In this document: one piece after another, positions 51,430-64,000 of the stretch
How positions within the stretch are numbered: the stretch's first letter is position 1
How the letters are laid out: every line of letters begins with the position of its first letter
The notes under the pieces: generated by a model
Told to the model about the DNA's origin: nothing
The model's input: the letters and a program-made list of their open reading frames with translations, nothing else
The model's database searches: none
NCBI RefSeq assembly: GCF_905475345.1
Contig: NC_066587.1
Location: 9,725,070 to 9,789,069, forward strand
Direction: 5' to 3'
Length of the DNA stretch: 64,000 bases
Origin: Vespula vulgaris
Taxonomy: Eukaryota; Arthropoda; Insecta; Hymenoptera; Vespidae
Made by a program: the position numbers and the translations under genes

Positions 51430-53265
51430 CGGCTATATATAAATATACTCCCCATTTTCGTCCAAACGATGTCGCGCCGCGACATGCAGCGAAAATAAAT
51501 CATGACATGAAAAATAGACGAACTTCCAGCGCAATACAACATACTAACAAAGAAACAGAAAGGATGCCAGGAAATCAGTAGAGGATGCAAAGAGTAGGTT
51601 ATAATAGACAGTATAATTATGAATCAGGTAGTAAACAACAGTGAAATCTAATTATATGTTACATAGATCATAAAAAAGTTTTTTTTTTCCATATCACATA
51701 GTTGGCTGTTTAAAGTATTAGAAATATATAAAACAGACAAACATATACATAATTTTTTGTTCATAGTCATGCAAATATGGAAAACAACAATACATTTAAT
51801 TACAAATCAAATACACAAATAGATGGATGAAATTTAAATTATCAGAGGAATAATCTAAGGCAATGTTTTAGTACATTATACTTCTACCTATGTATCAATT
51901 CATTATCAAATGCATTAAGTAGAATCACATATAGTTTCAAAATAAACATAAATGCACAACATAATAATCACTTATTCTATAGGGACGATATCAAAATATT
52001 CATGACAAGCAAAACACAAATGCAAGCTCTTTTAAAAATAATAAAAAATATTATAAGAAACATAGGCATGGAGTTCGGAATTAATAAATAAATAAATAAT
52101 AATAAATAATAAATAAATTAATAAAAGGAAATTTAAAACGCAAAAAACATCAAAAATACTTAACAATGAAACACTTAAAAGCATGCAAGCAGAAGAAACA
52201 TACAAATACTTCGTATTCATGTAGAACATACGTACAGACAGAAACTCAATTATATATTCAAATCAAAACTCAATTCCAAAAATATTTTTGATGTAATTAA
52301 TGTATACGCTATACCTGTCCTAACTTACTTATTCGAAGACTCACAGAATTGGAAAATCATAAAACTCACGAAGTACTGTAGCAAATTATATCCATAGTCA
52401 AATTGCAATAAGCAGAAAAGAAGGAGGAAGAAAATTAATAAACATACAAGCGTTATACAAAACACGAATAGAAAGTTTAAGAACCTATTTACACAACAAA
52501 ACCATATTACTTCCAAAGTAGTCATCAAAGTAAACAAACAATATTCATCACTCAATCCAAAACAAAATACATACAAGAAGAGACAACTACGACGGAACAA
52601 AAGAAAAAATAATAATCCAAAAAAGCATTACACGGCAAACACTATAACATTATAAAAGATCTAAAAATAGATAAACAACTTTTATAGCAGGTCATTATAG
52701 TAAAAATCTCACAGCAGGACAACTGTTCTCAAAAACAGAAGGATTCATTCAAGCAATACTGGACACCGTTATAGTCACGAGAAATTACAGGAAGTAGATA
52801 ATCAAAGAAACCATAAACACAGACATGTAAAAAATGCCATCAATACAGAAAGGCAATAGAGGATATAACAAGAATATGTAAGTTACTAGCTGGAACAGAC
52901 TGTATTAACAAACACTACATTACACAAAGATCATACACCAAAAAATCGCAATTCAAAATCATCTTATACAAACATACACATTATATTAGAAATATACACC
53001 AAGAAACGTACTTAAAAACTACAACTATAAACTTTATTGGAACAGAACGATATACACAGGTAAAACAATCATAGATAATAGACTATTACATATAAATATT
53101 AACAGAGAGAAAAGAAAATCTACTTAGTCTACATCGCAATACTGAATGATACAAACATCACAGAAAAGGAGCAAGAAAAGATCACAAAGTATGTATCATT
53201 AGCAATAGAAATAAAAGAGCTCTGGGTCAAGAAACAGTAAATTAGTAACAATTATAATATCACAA
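51430..53265 (+). mobile_element. Degenerate non-LTR retrotransposon (R4/Dong-like, tentative)
   Basis: The plus strand carries a broken reverse-transcriptase reading: YIDHKK (for the usual DYKKAFD) near 51670, a segment INSLSNALSRITYSFKIN near 51895, the catalytic block HLFYRDDIKIF at 51969-52001 followed by NIGMEFGINK, then YAIPVLTY near 52302 and a C-terminal block with NYKLYWNRTI near 53025. Order and spacing match one non-LTR family that I associate with the R4/Dong clade; the clade is from memory and unverified. Many stops and frameshifts make it non-functional. No poly(A) tail or target duplication was found. Confidence 0.7.
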
Positions 53266-54009
53266 GAATTATAACAGAAAATATCGGAACATTTCGAGTA
53301 TTTTAAATAAAAATAAATAACGACAATTTCAAACGCTTCGAAATTTATTGATAACTTAAAATTGTTGACATAGTTTTCAAAATCTTGATAAGTCTCGATT
53401 CTTCGATTAGTTTCTAAAAATCTGATCTAAAACACTTCGAATTATGAGGATTTTTCATTGCGATCATTTGCAACTTGCCATTTACGTATATGCAATTATT
53501 TCGTGAATAGAGTCTTAGATTTAAAGTTACAATAATCAAAAGTTACAAAAGACTGCAAATTTATTAAGACTTTGATGACTTTGCATGCTTCCAATCAAGC
53601 TTAAAATGATTCGAAGTTGTCATCAAAATAAACGAAAAGATATGAAATGGTTCCAAGTATTTCAGATCTCATCTCTATTATTATAAAATTGACGAAGCTC
53701 GTCCATTTGAAACTCTCGCGGGAACATGAAAACCTCGCGACATAAAATAAAAAAAAAATAATAATAATAATAAAAACAAAATAACAACTATGACAACATC
53801 GATGATAATGGTAGCAACAGTAATTATAGTAATGATAGTATGATAATGATAGTATGGTAATGATGACGACGACGACGACGACGACGAGGATGATGATGAA
53901 GATAAAGATAATATTATATGACAAATTTCTCCTATTTAAAAAGCATTTTGCCGTATCATTTTTATTTAATAAATTAATTAAATATATAAAATAATTCATT
54001 ATATGTTTC

Positions 54010-54067
<58 letters not shown>

Positions 54068-55183
54068 TATATGCCATCTTCGAAGCGAATAAGTATACTC
54101 CAATATTCCAAGGTGAAAGTAATCCAAAACATGCTCGCCATTTGGTTCGTAGCAATTATTGAAAGTACCATACAAATTTTAATGAAATATTATCTGCCAA
54201 TCGGAAAGTATCTGCTAATCCTGCGATTTTTTTTTCTCTGTTGTGCTCTTTCTGCTTCGATTTTCAAAATGGTAAGACCCGACAAAATTAACGAAAATTT
54301 TATTAGGAACGAATCAAGTACAATTAACCTAGTTTTTGTTAGTAAATAAGATGAAAAATTACTCGATCGATCAATTTACGTAAATGCGAGAGGTTCTTCT
54401 ATTTTTCGTCGTTTCTCTGCCCTTTCAGGTTCGTTCGTTTCATGTTTATACTACTAACACTCCTCTACGTTATCTGTATCAATAGAATTATCGCTAACTT
54501 AAATAGTTTGCATATTAGAAAGTTAATTTTGTCAGGAATTAAATTATGTACATATATTCACAAACGTATAAAACCAAAAGGAAAGATCGAGTAATAACAA
54601 CATATAATATAAAACAAAATAACGAGATCGCATTCTAAACAAGCGATTACATCGCACAAATGATATATATTCGCATAGAAAAATATTAGTGGTATATGAA
54701 ACGTTTGAGAACTATTTCTTATACTAAAACTAAACTGATAGTCCAATAAGATGCTATACAACATTTGCTTCAGTTAATCAATGACAATCTAGACTAAAAG
54801 TATGCAACTTTTTCTTCGCCGTGGACTACACAATACTATCCACAAAAAAAAACAAAAGAAAAAAACAAACAACAAAAACTGCACAACTTACAAGGCACAG
54901 CGTTATCAAATAGCCCTGGGGTTCCTCTTCTCCCACTTTATCGGAGCAGGCAAATAAGGGCGCAAACTATATACATATGACTCTAGTTACCCATTTGCTC
55001 TATACTATACTATTTCATTTATATCATTCCAAGATTATTATTATATGTTTTTTAGCTCTTATGTCAATAAAAAGAACAAACTTTTGTTCATATCACATAA
55101 ATTAGATTTTGTTCACAATAGACAAAAATAAAATATCGAAGAATATTAAATCTTTTACATCGTGGCTTATAATTTAATTCATA
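53266..55183. other. Intergenic with microsatellites
   Basis: Contains AAT/GAC/GAT patches (GAC array at 53864-53899) and a TA array at 54012-54072. Open frames here mix repeat-encoded Tyr/Ile runs and are not credible genes. Confidence 0.6.
54012..54072. repeat. (TA)n microsatellite
   Basis: About 28 TA units, broken once near 54060. Confidence 0.95.
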
Positions 55184-55976
55184 AAGCTTCGTGCTCACTA
55201 AAATAACAACGACGAACTTTTTAGCGTCTCTTATTACTATATGTTCCAAAATATTTCTAACAAACATCCGAACTAACAGAAATATTTTTTCAATACTAAA
55301 ACAACATAAACAAGAATATTTGGATTTTATTTCGGTTTCAAGATTACATTTGTTGTTAGCAACCAGTTGTCCACATGCAAATCAATTTCTATTGAACAGC
55401 TAACGATAATTGAAGAATACTTGCTCATTACAGAATTTATTGTTATCGTTGATAAAAAAATGGAAGAGCGAAAAGTATGGACTCGATCAAGTCTAGACCA
55501 ATAAAAATTACATACAATTTATGAATGCATTGAAACATGATGATAGCTTATTATCAGATGGACAATATCTACTGTCCACGCATCATTTTTTGCATTTTTA
55601 CATTTATAATTCCTATCGAAAGAGAAACACAAACGTTCGTATCTTTTGTACTCTTCAATTAACTTAATAAACAAACTATTATTCCATATCATTATTTCAC
55701 TAATATATATCTATAACATTCCACTAATATATATCTATAAAGTGCATTGTCATCACCTACATTATAAATCGAATGACATACAACAAACAAATTGGAGAAA
55801 TATTTGTTTCTGTTGCCACATATTTCTTATTTATCTTTGATCTTTACTATTCCGAATGGGAACAGGTATCTGGAAGAAAACTGGAGAAATATTTGGCAAC
55901 AAGAGACAACTTTTTCAAGATAGATGCAACACTAATAAAAAGTTTTTGTTGTTTCTTTAATGAGGATAAGACTTAA
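55184..55976 (-). mobile_element. TIR element family, copy C (inverted, with insertion)
   Basis: Read on the minus strand it aligns with copy A from both ends: TTAAGTCTTATCCTCATTAA at the right edge, and the CGGTTTCAAGATTACA block at about 55338. The middle, about 55385-55795, has no counterpart in copies A and B and is best read as a later insertion of about 410 bases. A short tandem duplication (CACTAATATATATCTATAA twice) is at about 55698-55740 inside it. Confidence 0.7.
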
Positions 55977-57614
55977 CGGCATATTTGACGATAAAATCGC
56001 ACATACGCTGAAATAAAACCCATAGCAATCGGGCTATACGTTCGATCTTTTTTATTGACCATTTAAAAGGTAACGATACTGTAATATAAAACGATATGCA
56101 TTATTTTATATATCACAAAAGCTGATTACTTGTAATAAATATATATTTGTACAGTTTTTATTAAGGTTTAATATTATATTAAAGCCACCACAAGACTAAG
56201 TCCTGTTTCTTATTTTTGGCCCATACATCGTTTCACAAAGCCACATATTACAAGATGAGAGTTTAAATTCATCGACTAGTTTAAATATTTACAAAAATTG
56301 TGTTTATTAAATATTTATAATAAGTGTAATTAAAACAATGGCAACGGTAAAACTAACAAGATAACACTATTATAATCAAATAGCTTACGTATTTGGATTA
56401 TGTATTACGAAATAATAATTTAAGCGTAATTATCGAAATGAAAATCGGCCAAAAGGAATTCTTGCGAATTCGTTTCAAATTGCTATACTTCATTTCGTGC
56501 AATACTCAATGTCGTTAGAACGATAAAATCATTCTCACTGTTGTCATAAATCTAAGCCTGCCGAAAATAAACGTGGTAAATGACATTAGCCTTTGTTAGA
56601 AATACGGGAACCTTTCCTGCCTATCCAGGATCGAAGATAACCATGTTACGTTTGTTTTGTGTCAAGATAACGGAACATTTTTGCATAAAGGAAGTTTCGA
56701 TTACTTTTACGTATCTATTTATTTATATATCTCTGGTACATATATGTATATAGGTGATATTGTTTCTATTAGAAATATCACTGTTATTTTATTTCACTGA
56801 CTAATAAAAATGCTTGAGTTATTGCTAAAATTCTCTTTCGGTGATCAAATTACTAGTAAATTCCTTTTTCAGAACAATAAAAGATTCACCATATTGCTAT
56901 CATTTCCAGTATCCAAAATTGGAGCTACCATTGATCATGAAGTTAAATGAAAAATTTGTATATTAATTACATCAATTAATAAATCTGAACAAATAACATA
57001 ATCGAGTAATAATTGAAGATTTTATTAAAATAATCGTTGAAGTAATCAAAGCTCTTCGCGACAGAAGGCATGTTTACCAGTCTTTCAGTGAAACGAAGCC
57101 ACGTGGCCAGAGTGTGCGCGTTGTATTCGCCGCGGTTTAGAAAGTCTTCGTCAGGGATCAGCCAGTGAACGCTCGTTCGTTTCACAACGAATCGCCGGGT
57201 GAAAAGGTGCGCCCGTATTTATTATTATACTACGTGTACCTTCTACATATATGTCTAGATCAATTTAAAATGTTTATAGCAAAAATGCACTTTGTTATAT
57301 GCAACTGAATTAAATAAAGAGAACCGTCTTTCTATATCTTTTCCTTTCTTAATCAAGCCGTCCTTTGAGGCAGAATTTACAGTTAAATACTTTCAATGTA
57401 CTTTTATATTTTCTTTTTGTTATCTCCATTGCATATACATGTGTCTGTCTACGATTAATCAAGAAGAATATTGAAAAGAATCTTGACGACCTTCCATAAT
57501 CTCGAATTAAACAAGATCGAAATTTGTTTACGCGTATTCGTGGTATTACTGTAAAAATAAATTTATAATCTATCTCTTTCATTTTTCTCTTCCTCGAGTC
57601 CACGTTTTTGTCTC
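55977..57614. other. Intergenic with one unexplained GC-richer ORF
   Basis: AT-rich throughout except 57040-57215, treated separately. No RNA gene or repeat recognised elsewhere. Confidence 0.5.
56976..57219 (-). pseudogene. Unidentified coding-like fragment
   Basis: The minus strand has an open frame of about 80 codons through a GC-richer patch, including FVVKRTSVHWLIPDEDFLNR and further on TLATWLRFTERLVNMPS. There is no ATG at its head and no clear splice acceptor, and its last 20 codons become AT-rich and low complexity. I do not recognise the protein. It could be an exon of an unannotated gene, a decayed insertion, or chance. Confidence 0.2.
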
Positions 57615-57862
57615 TTAACACGTTCACGCTGGCGCTTGTTTTTGCTTTTATGGGACAGCGCTCATATTAATGCTTCATCCTACTTTTTTACGATTAATAT
57701 ACGTTAAATATCCATTATTGAAAGTTTAACTATATAGCAATTTTTTTTAGTTACTAATCGAATTAAATTTTTGGTGATACGCAACACTTTGACGGAAAAT
57801 TCAAATGTATATAAGATTCAAGCGCGAGCCACTGGTGGTACGCGCCGACGTGAACGTGTTAA
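57615..57862. mobile_element. piggyBac-like MITE with TTAA target sites
   Basis: The unit 57619-57858 (240 bases) is flanked on both sides by TTAA. Its ends are inverted repeats: CACGTTCACGCTGGCGC on the left, and the complement of CACGTTCACGTCGGCGC on the right. TTAA duplication is the hallmark of the piggyBac superfamily. There is no transposase, so it would be a non-autonomous element moved by a source copy elsewhere. Confidence 0.8.
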
Positions 57863-58261
57863 GCTTTATCCACACTGAAGGAATAACAAAGGAATTTTTA
57901 TTCATATTTTGTGTATCTTGAAAAAGTCGTCGTTTGTTATCAAATATTTCTCTAAATTTCTGTATCTAGTAACAAATGTCCCCGCTTATCACCTATTTCT
58001 ACTCAACGGCGAAATTCAAAGAGAAACATAAAACACGAGGCTACATCTGGCAATATAAATAAATTCTCCTCTAGTAACCACATAAATATACTTTTGAAAA
58101 CAAAAGGAATTGAAACAAAACACAAGTGTTCCTCAGATTATGTTGTTTAGTGTAGACAAAATGTTTTTATAAGATGCTGTTTGTTGAAAATGTTTTGAAA
58201 CATGCAGCAACAAGAAGCAACAGTAAGTTTCTTGTTGTTACTTCAGCGAGAATAAGGCTTT
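57859..58261 (+). mobile_element. TIR element family, copy B
   Basis: Begins TTAAGCTTTATCCACACTGA, then AGGAATAACAAAGGAA. The right end inverted reads AAGCCTTATTCTCGCTGAAG, then TAACAACAAGAAAC, so its two ends match each other best of the three copies. Its leading TTAA is shared with the right target site of the piggyBac-like MITE. No coding capacity. Confidence 0.75.
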
Positions 58262-61089
58262 GTGAAATTCAAATGCGAATTGATGTTATCTCACTGTACT
58301 CATATTCCTAGATATAGTCCTTTCACGTATCGAAACATGAAATTCTATCCTAAGTGACATACGCGTTCGTTCCTGTGCGCGTGAATTTTGTGAGGAATGA
58401 AGTACACGTGCACATGCTCGCAGGAATGTTTACAGGAATCTATCTTCTTGCTCGCGTTTTTGTTATGCGTATAGTAATATTTTCGGGTTTAAGGTTTTTA
58501 AAAATTTGCGTATCATGCTCAATAGATGTGAGAGGAAAAGAAGGGGGGGGGGGGAAGAGTATATAATACATAGTAGATAATAAGAATATGTATGTCCAAT
58601 AGAATCTGAAGTTTATAATTTTAATTTAATTTCAATAACGAAAAAATATCTATATTTCGATTGATATATCCAAGTGCAGAGAACATTAACTATTTCGAAA
58701 AACGTATGTAAGATTATTTGCGAATACTTTCTATGTTTATGCGTTATTTTCGTAATACATTAAATCAGGAGATTCGATTTTTTGTAAGAGCGGGAGGAAA
58801 CTTAAAAATATGATTTCAAAAGAAAAATCATTTTTTTCTACACCTGTGAGTATCGATTGATGCTATTACACAAAGCCGCCCATTTAAATTCCTTCGCAAT
58901 GTGTCATGCTAGAAAAATTATGTACATACAACATATGCATGTAAATACTTACACATATCTCGCTTAGAAAGGAGCCGCTGAACTTTCCTCTACTTGCATA
59001 CAACGCACGTCTTTGTAACATTTGATATTATCGAGATTAACGATTGAAGATTAAAATAACTTGGACTTAAAATGTTACGAAAAATTTAATCGCAATAATA
59101 CTTGACGAGAATTTATTTCATTTGAGGAACGCTAAATCATTAAACCATTAATCACATCACTAAACTGTATTCATATCGGCATTTTGATACTCTTTATTGT
59201 AAAATTTAGTAAAATCGAGAAAATCTTCGAATAATCGTTTTTCTGCTTGACTAATGATAGCTTCAATTATCTATACGTTAAACTATCAAGAGAACCATAA
59301 AATAATCATTAAGAATATTTTATTGAAAGAAAAAAGTTACAGGATAATTTAGCCATTAAATGTGAGATCCAGTCATGCTTCTTCTTATTCTTCTTATATA
59401 ACAGTTAAACAATTAGAACTCATGTAAATGTATATGCATAAGCTAAAATGATAGGATATTGGGAAACAAATAGCTGCAAAAGATTGATTAGGTAAACAAT
59501 AGATTGACACATACGTATACATATAATGCGTTTCGTTTATCTCAAAAAATAGGAATATCTCGTGAATCTACCAAAAAAAATTTGTTTGATGTCAATTTTT
59601 TTCAAATGAAGTGTTCGGGAAAATTTTTAAGTCAAATTCGTTTTCTTAAATGGAACCGTATATTTTTCTTTTTATAGTATGATGACATTTGTTTTGGACT
59701 TGAAATGTTTTGGACACAAAACAAATTTAACAACTTGCCATATGAGATCATTTATTGTTATAAATTAATATTATATTATAAATTAGTAAGTGTCTAAGAA
59801 GTTTAAGACTGTATGATTGCCGGCTGTTAGGTTATATACAGTAAACGAAGATTCGAACTTCTTATTTTATATACACGTGTATATTTGGTAATATATATTT
59901 GATATATATATATTTGGTAATTAGAGAAGCATAAGGAACAACACATTGACATTATATGATGTTTTATATCAAATAAATTTGATGTAAATATCCCCTTTAT
60001 TTGAAATATTCCTTTCATATCAAATAAATTTGTAAAAAAATTTTTTTAATAGGTTCAATCCCTCAGAGGATATTCCAATTTTTCGAAATAAATGGGATAC
60101 CCTGCTATATACACACACACATGCATAAAGACAAATGAAAAACGAAAGAGATGAATCACAGAAAAACGGACGTTACTAGAAAAACAAACGTCCGCACTTA
60201 TCGATAGTTCACAATATAAATATATAAAGTTATCATAAAAAATATAAAGTAAAAACAATTAATTTATTTATGACAGTCCTAAAGAAATCGATGGAAACGT
60301 TACGCATGAAACATAATTTTAACAAAAGTATCATTTTCCCTTAAATATTTCATTTATACACTAAAGTTCAACTCATTAATATAATTGTATTATAATTATA
60401 ATATATAGACTGAAAAATAAAAACTAAATACATTTTATTGAAAACAAAAAGAAAGGAAATACACACTAAGGGTCTTAGTTTAGGATTTGAAAAATTCTTT
60501 GATTTCAATTAAATTGTATTCTTTAGCGATAAAAAGAAAAGTATAATCAATTAATATAAAAAAATTAATTATTGATGAAATTCAAAGTAATCTTTATTAC
60601 AATTATCGTTTTCCTGTGTCATGAATAGACTAAAGACATCGTACTTACGCGAATGTACAGATAAATCTACATTCTTCATGCCCAAAGCAGAATGTTATAC
60701 ATGAACGTATCGAGCCGTGTTTTCTCTTCTCGAGAAAACTACGACAAATGTCGTTTACAAACACTGGGTTTTTATGCAAAGAGACAAATATACCTCCGAG
60801 AAATATATGATATTTTACGACATAGTTCCACATAAGTTACTGATGCTCAGAACAATACATTACATTTACACCATACGATACATATTTCAAAACATTTCAA
60901 CATGAACGATCTTTTTTTTTTTTTTGATATGACAAAAAAACAGAAAAATGGCGAAAGTACAACAGGACGATTACTATGTCGAGAAAATATAAAGATTTCT
61001 CGGATTCCTTTCACGTCCAAAGAAAGCAACGCATGCGTCGTATCGAGAGTGAATCCGGATATGAAAAGTACACAAAACTAATACTCACG
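58262..61089. other. Intergenic (or intron), no gene recognised
   Basis: AT-rich. A run of G bases lies at 58543-58553. A minus-strand GTAAGT donor is near 60650, which could mark a minor exon. No coding sequence supported. Confidence 0.5.
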
Positions 61090-61644
61090 TTTTAAAAGGT
61101 GTAGTTCCTTTCCTCTTTGCGAGAATTTGAGAAAATACTCCAATCTTTCGTCTCTTTCACGTCGATATCCTTCGTCGTAATAAAACCAAGTAAGCCGCTC
61201 TCGCAGAGATCTTCCAATGGGAGAAAAAAGCTTCGTTCGAAGGCTCGACAAAAAAAGCCTTGTCAATGACGTTTCAAATCTCGGTTTTTTTCAATTTCAA
61301 AATTTTTATCGCTTATATCGCTTTTCTTTCAAGACAGAGATGGAAAGTACGATTTTCTCTTGTTTCACGCACGCGAATACCCAAACACTCTACCGCGCAA
61401 TAAACTCAAAATTAATTTCGTGAATATCTAAATCTCGCGCGTTTTGTATCCTAAGGAAATATGAAAATATGTAACGCGTGCGCGTGTGCATGCAGAAGGA
61501 CAAGGAAGAGCAGAAGAAAACAAGAGAAAGAGAGAACAAGGAAAAATATGTATAAAACGTGCAACAGTTCAAAAAAACGAAAAAATAGAAAAAAATCACT
61601 CGGCCCAAACCACGTCCGAACAGTTCGGGGATTCGAAGACAACT
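61090..61644 (-). promoter_or_regulatory. Inr+DPE promoter and probable non-coding first exon
   Basis: On the minus strand TCAGTTG places an initiator A at 61644. At exactly +28 to +33 (61617-61612) the sequence is GGACGT, a full match to the downstream promoter element. The 555 bases that follow end in AAAC/GTGAGT (donor at 61088), a strong splice donor. It faces the UNC93-like gene, 17 kb away, whose 5' UTR is spliced, so it may be that gene's first exon. No other minus-strand gene is visible between them. The link is inference. Confidence 0.5.
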
Positions 61645-64000
61645 GAACCTGCCAGCGGACTTTGGAATCGCTGAGCGGATTCGGTTCGCCGACTCGAGTT
61701 TGTCGTTCTCTTTCTAACCTCTCTCCCTCTCTCTTTCCAACAATACATGCATACACCACATATTCCACACAACGTACACACCTTCCTTTTCTTTCCTTCC
61801 ATTTTTCTCGCTATTTCTCTTTTTATACATCGTTTAGTCGTTCGTGGACACTCAGTTTTACTGCCAGGTAGTAGCACCGCACTGTTTTCCCTCCTACCAC
61901 TCACTATGTCACTGGCCGTACACTCTATCCGCGCGCGCATACACATACAAACATTTACTATGGTCCGTAAATTATCGGATACTTACTCCTTTCTGCACAG
62001 ATCTATACATCTTGTTTATTTTATATTATTTTACATATTCAAGCATGTTTTTAGAAGGACTATTGAACTTAAAAGGACAACCGATCACGCAATCAAGTAT
62101 ATATGCGGATATTTTTTTCTTATATAAAAATAATGTTTTCTTGGGATATTGTAATTACAAAAAATTACTATCAATACCATATTTAAATATTACATCACAA
62201 TTAAAGTTACGTCACAATCAACGTAGTGCCATAACGAATTTGTACATATTTCGTAAATGAAATAAAAAAAAACAATAACAATATAGAGCTCGAAAAGGAT
62301 GGAGAACATTAACATAACGTAGGAAAATATTGATACGTTTTAATGACAAAAGCAATCGTATTATATGTTTTCTATATATATTTTTCTACTTGTATTATAT
62401 ATTTTCTATGTTCTTATTAGATTTTATTTCGGATATTTAAATTGAAATATAATAATTGAAACATCAAAACTAACTTGAAATTTATTGTAGATAAGATATT
62501 TGTGCGAAAGTTTAATCGACGGTTTCATTCCTATACTAACCTTGATAATCATCCGAAAGTCTCGTCACGATGGATCCGCACCCACGACTAGAGAAATCGT
62601 CGTAAATCATGGACGTATTGAAAACTTTCCACGATAAATTATCGAATGTGCCAATGATTCGTTAATTATCTTCGCGAACATCAAGAATTTTGAATCATAA
62701 TGAGAAATGAAAAATTAACGATAATAACTACAAGACTACTGTAATAGTGTGATAAGAGAAGGATTCATAGAAAAAATGTTGCTTCTATTGCACGCATAAC
62801 GAAAAATAATAAAAAGAAAAATTGGCCGAAATCCAAACGGCCTTGATACATAATTACTACGTAATTCCATATAATAGTATAAACTTGATTCTTGAAGTAT
62901 GTAGATTTGAATAAAAACAGATATTTTCGAGATGAGAGTAAACGAAACTCCACAAAAGATAGACATGCGATGGCCTTCGTTCAAGGTTTTGTAAACGATA
63001 ATAAAAATGAAACGCGACGTCAATGACTTTGTCGTCATTATTGTTATATAGAAAACACTTGTTAATTATTAACAGTCCTATAGGGATACATAAATTAATT
63101 CAATTTATATATGACTTCGAGGTTGTAACGTCAACACGTCGCAATGAATTTAAAAAAGAAGAATTATTATGAACGTAAGTAACGTTACTTTTTCATTGAT
63201 GTATTACTGTTTTCGAACGATTATAATTCTAGATATTGTACTTTAACATAAAAAAGTTATGAAAAATTGCAAAAACGAGAGAGTATTTCCAACTTTTTCA
63301 CCCGACAATAAGAAATTTTTATTATGCTATTCAATAGAATACATACAAAACTGAAATTCTAAGAGAAAAGAATTATTAAGAACATTTTATGATAAAAATC
63401 ATTACAACTTCTTGATTAAACAAAAAATGATACTGAGAAAAATCATCGGTTTAAAAAAAAATTATTATTAAGAATGGACCGCAAATTTAAAGGCAATATA
63501 GAATTTTATTAATTTTATCCACATTACAATATTTGCTACCTTTTACAAACAAAAAAGTATAAAAAGTGTTTTGCCTCACATCGATTATACTAAAGATTCA
63601 TTATGTGTATTAGAACGATCGGTGAGTATATAAAAGTGTGTATACAGAAGTATAACATACGTCAAAATCCAATCGAGTTGTCTTCATTCGGTGCTGAATG
63701 TTTGAACGTATTATCTTAATGTATTTTCTTCTTCGTTTTGTCTTCTATCGTATTTGTATCAATGTGTGTTTTACGCAGTACCCGTGTCGAGATAACTACT
63801 TTATATAAAGCTATATTCTTAAAATTTCTTATTTAAATTTGATTACTATTATTAACACCTTGTTGATTCATAAAACATTTCTAATCCAGAGGATTTTTAT
63901 GAACAGAGAATATTTACAGACTTGATCATGATTTCATTTTAAGCGCAGCTTGATTAATTCATGCTAATTTATATTAATTTAGATTAATGTAGACAGACAA
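61645..64000. other. Intergenic, nothing recognised
   Basis: The first 300 bases are CT-rich and moderately GC-rich, as expected upstream of a promoter. Beyond 62 kb the DNA is AT-rich with no gene, RNA or repeat that I can support. Confidence 0.55.

Noticed and set aside
52325..52600. 91-codon minus-strand frame
   Set aside because: It is antisense to the decayed retrotransposon, whose AT bias opens the opposite strand.
60053..60075. Sequence resembling the T-loop of a tRNA (GGTTCAATCCC)
   Set aside because: No acceptor stem, D arm or anticodon arm can be formed around it.
61451..61946. Overlapping 105- and 116-codon minus-strand frames
   Set aside because: They span the Inr/DPE start site and CT-rich flank, so most of each frame lies upstream of the predicted transcript start.

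Overview
This is nuclear DNA from an insect. It is AT-rich, genes carry short spliceosomal introns with GT-AG ends, simple-sequence repeats are plentiful, and core-promoter motifs are of the arthropod Inr/DPE type. Gene content and texture suggest Hymenoptera, but that assignment is inference. Splice sites were chosen by eye and checked by carrying the reading frame through every junction; all four main coding sequences close with a total length divisible by three.

Layout. (1) 1.07-14.6 kb, + strand: a selectin-like receptor orthologous to Drosophila furrowed (fw), 11 coding exons, 899 residues. It has a possible GC-rich alternative last exon at 12.77-13.03 kb, and intron 1 holds a microRNA-precursor-like hairpin. 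(2) 15.5-17.7 kb, - strand, convergent with fw: a secreted S28-family serine protease (PRSS16/K12H4.7-like), 8 exons, 495 residues, triad intact. (3) 19.7-22.9 kb, + strand, divergent from the protease: an XPR1-type SPX-EXS phosphate exporter, 9 coding exons, 667 residues. (4) 24.7-28 kb: a 303-bp inverted-repeat element and long microsatellites. (5) 29.9-44.2 kb, - strand: an UNC93-like multi-pass membrane protein, 5 coding exons, 552 residues, with introns of 0.7-4.6 kb. A - strand Inr+DPE promoter at 61.64 kb followed by a strong splice donor at 61.09 kb may be its distant first exon or may belong to another transcript.

44.3-64 kb holds no complete gene I can support. It is a graveyard of mobile DNA: three copies of one unnamed TIR element (44.91, 55.18 and 57.86 kb), a piggyBac-like MITE with TTAA target sites abutting one copy, a decayed non-LTR retrotransposon (51.43-53.27 kb) still showing reverse-transcriptase and C-terminal motifs, and a 214-bp GGT array.

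The four genes do not form a pathway: one adhesion/lectin receptor, one lysosomal or secreted protease, one phosphate exporter and one UNC93-family membrane protein. No CRISPR array, rRNA or tRNA gene was seen. The items most worth following up are the in-frame alternative fw exon, the intronic hairpin, the three-copy TIR family and the distant Inr/DPE promoter.
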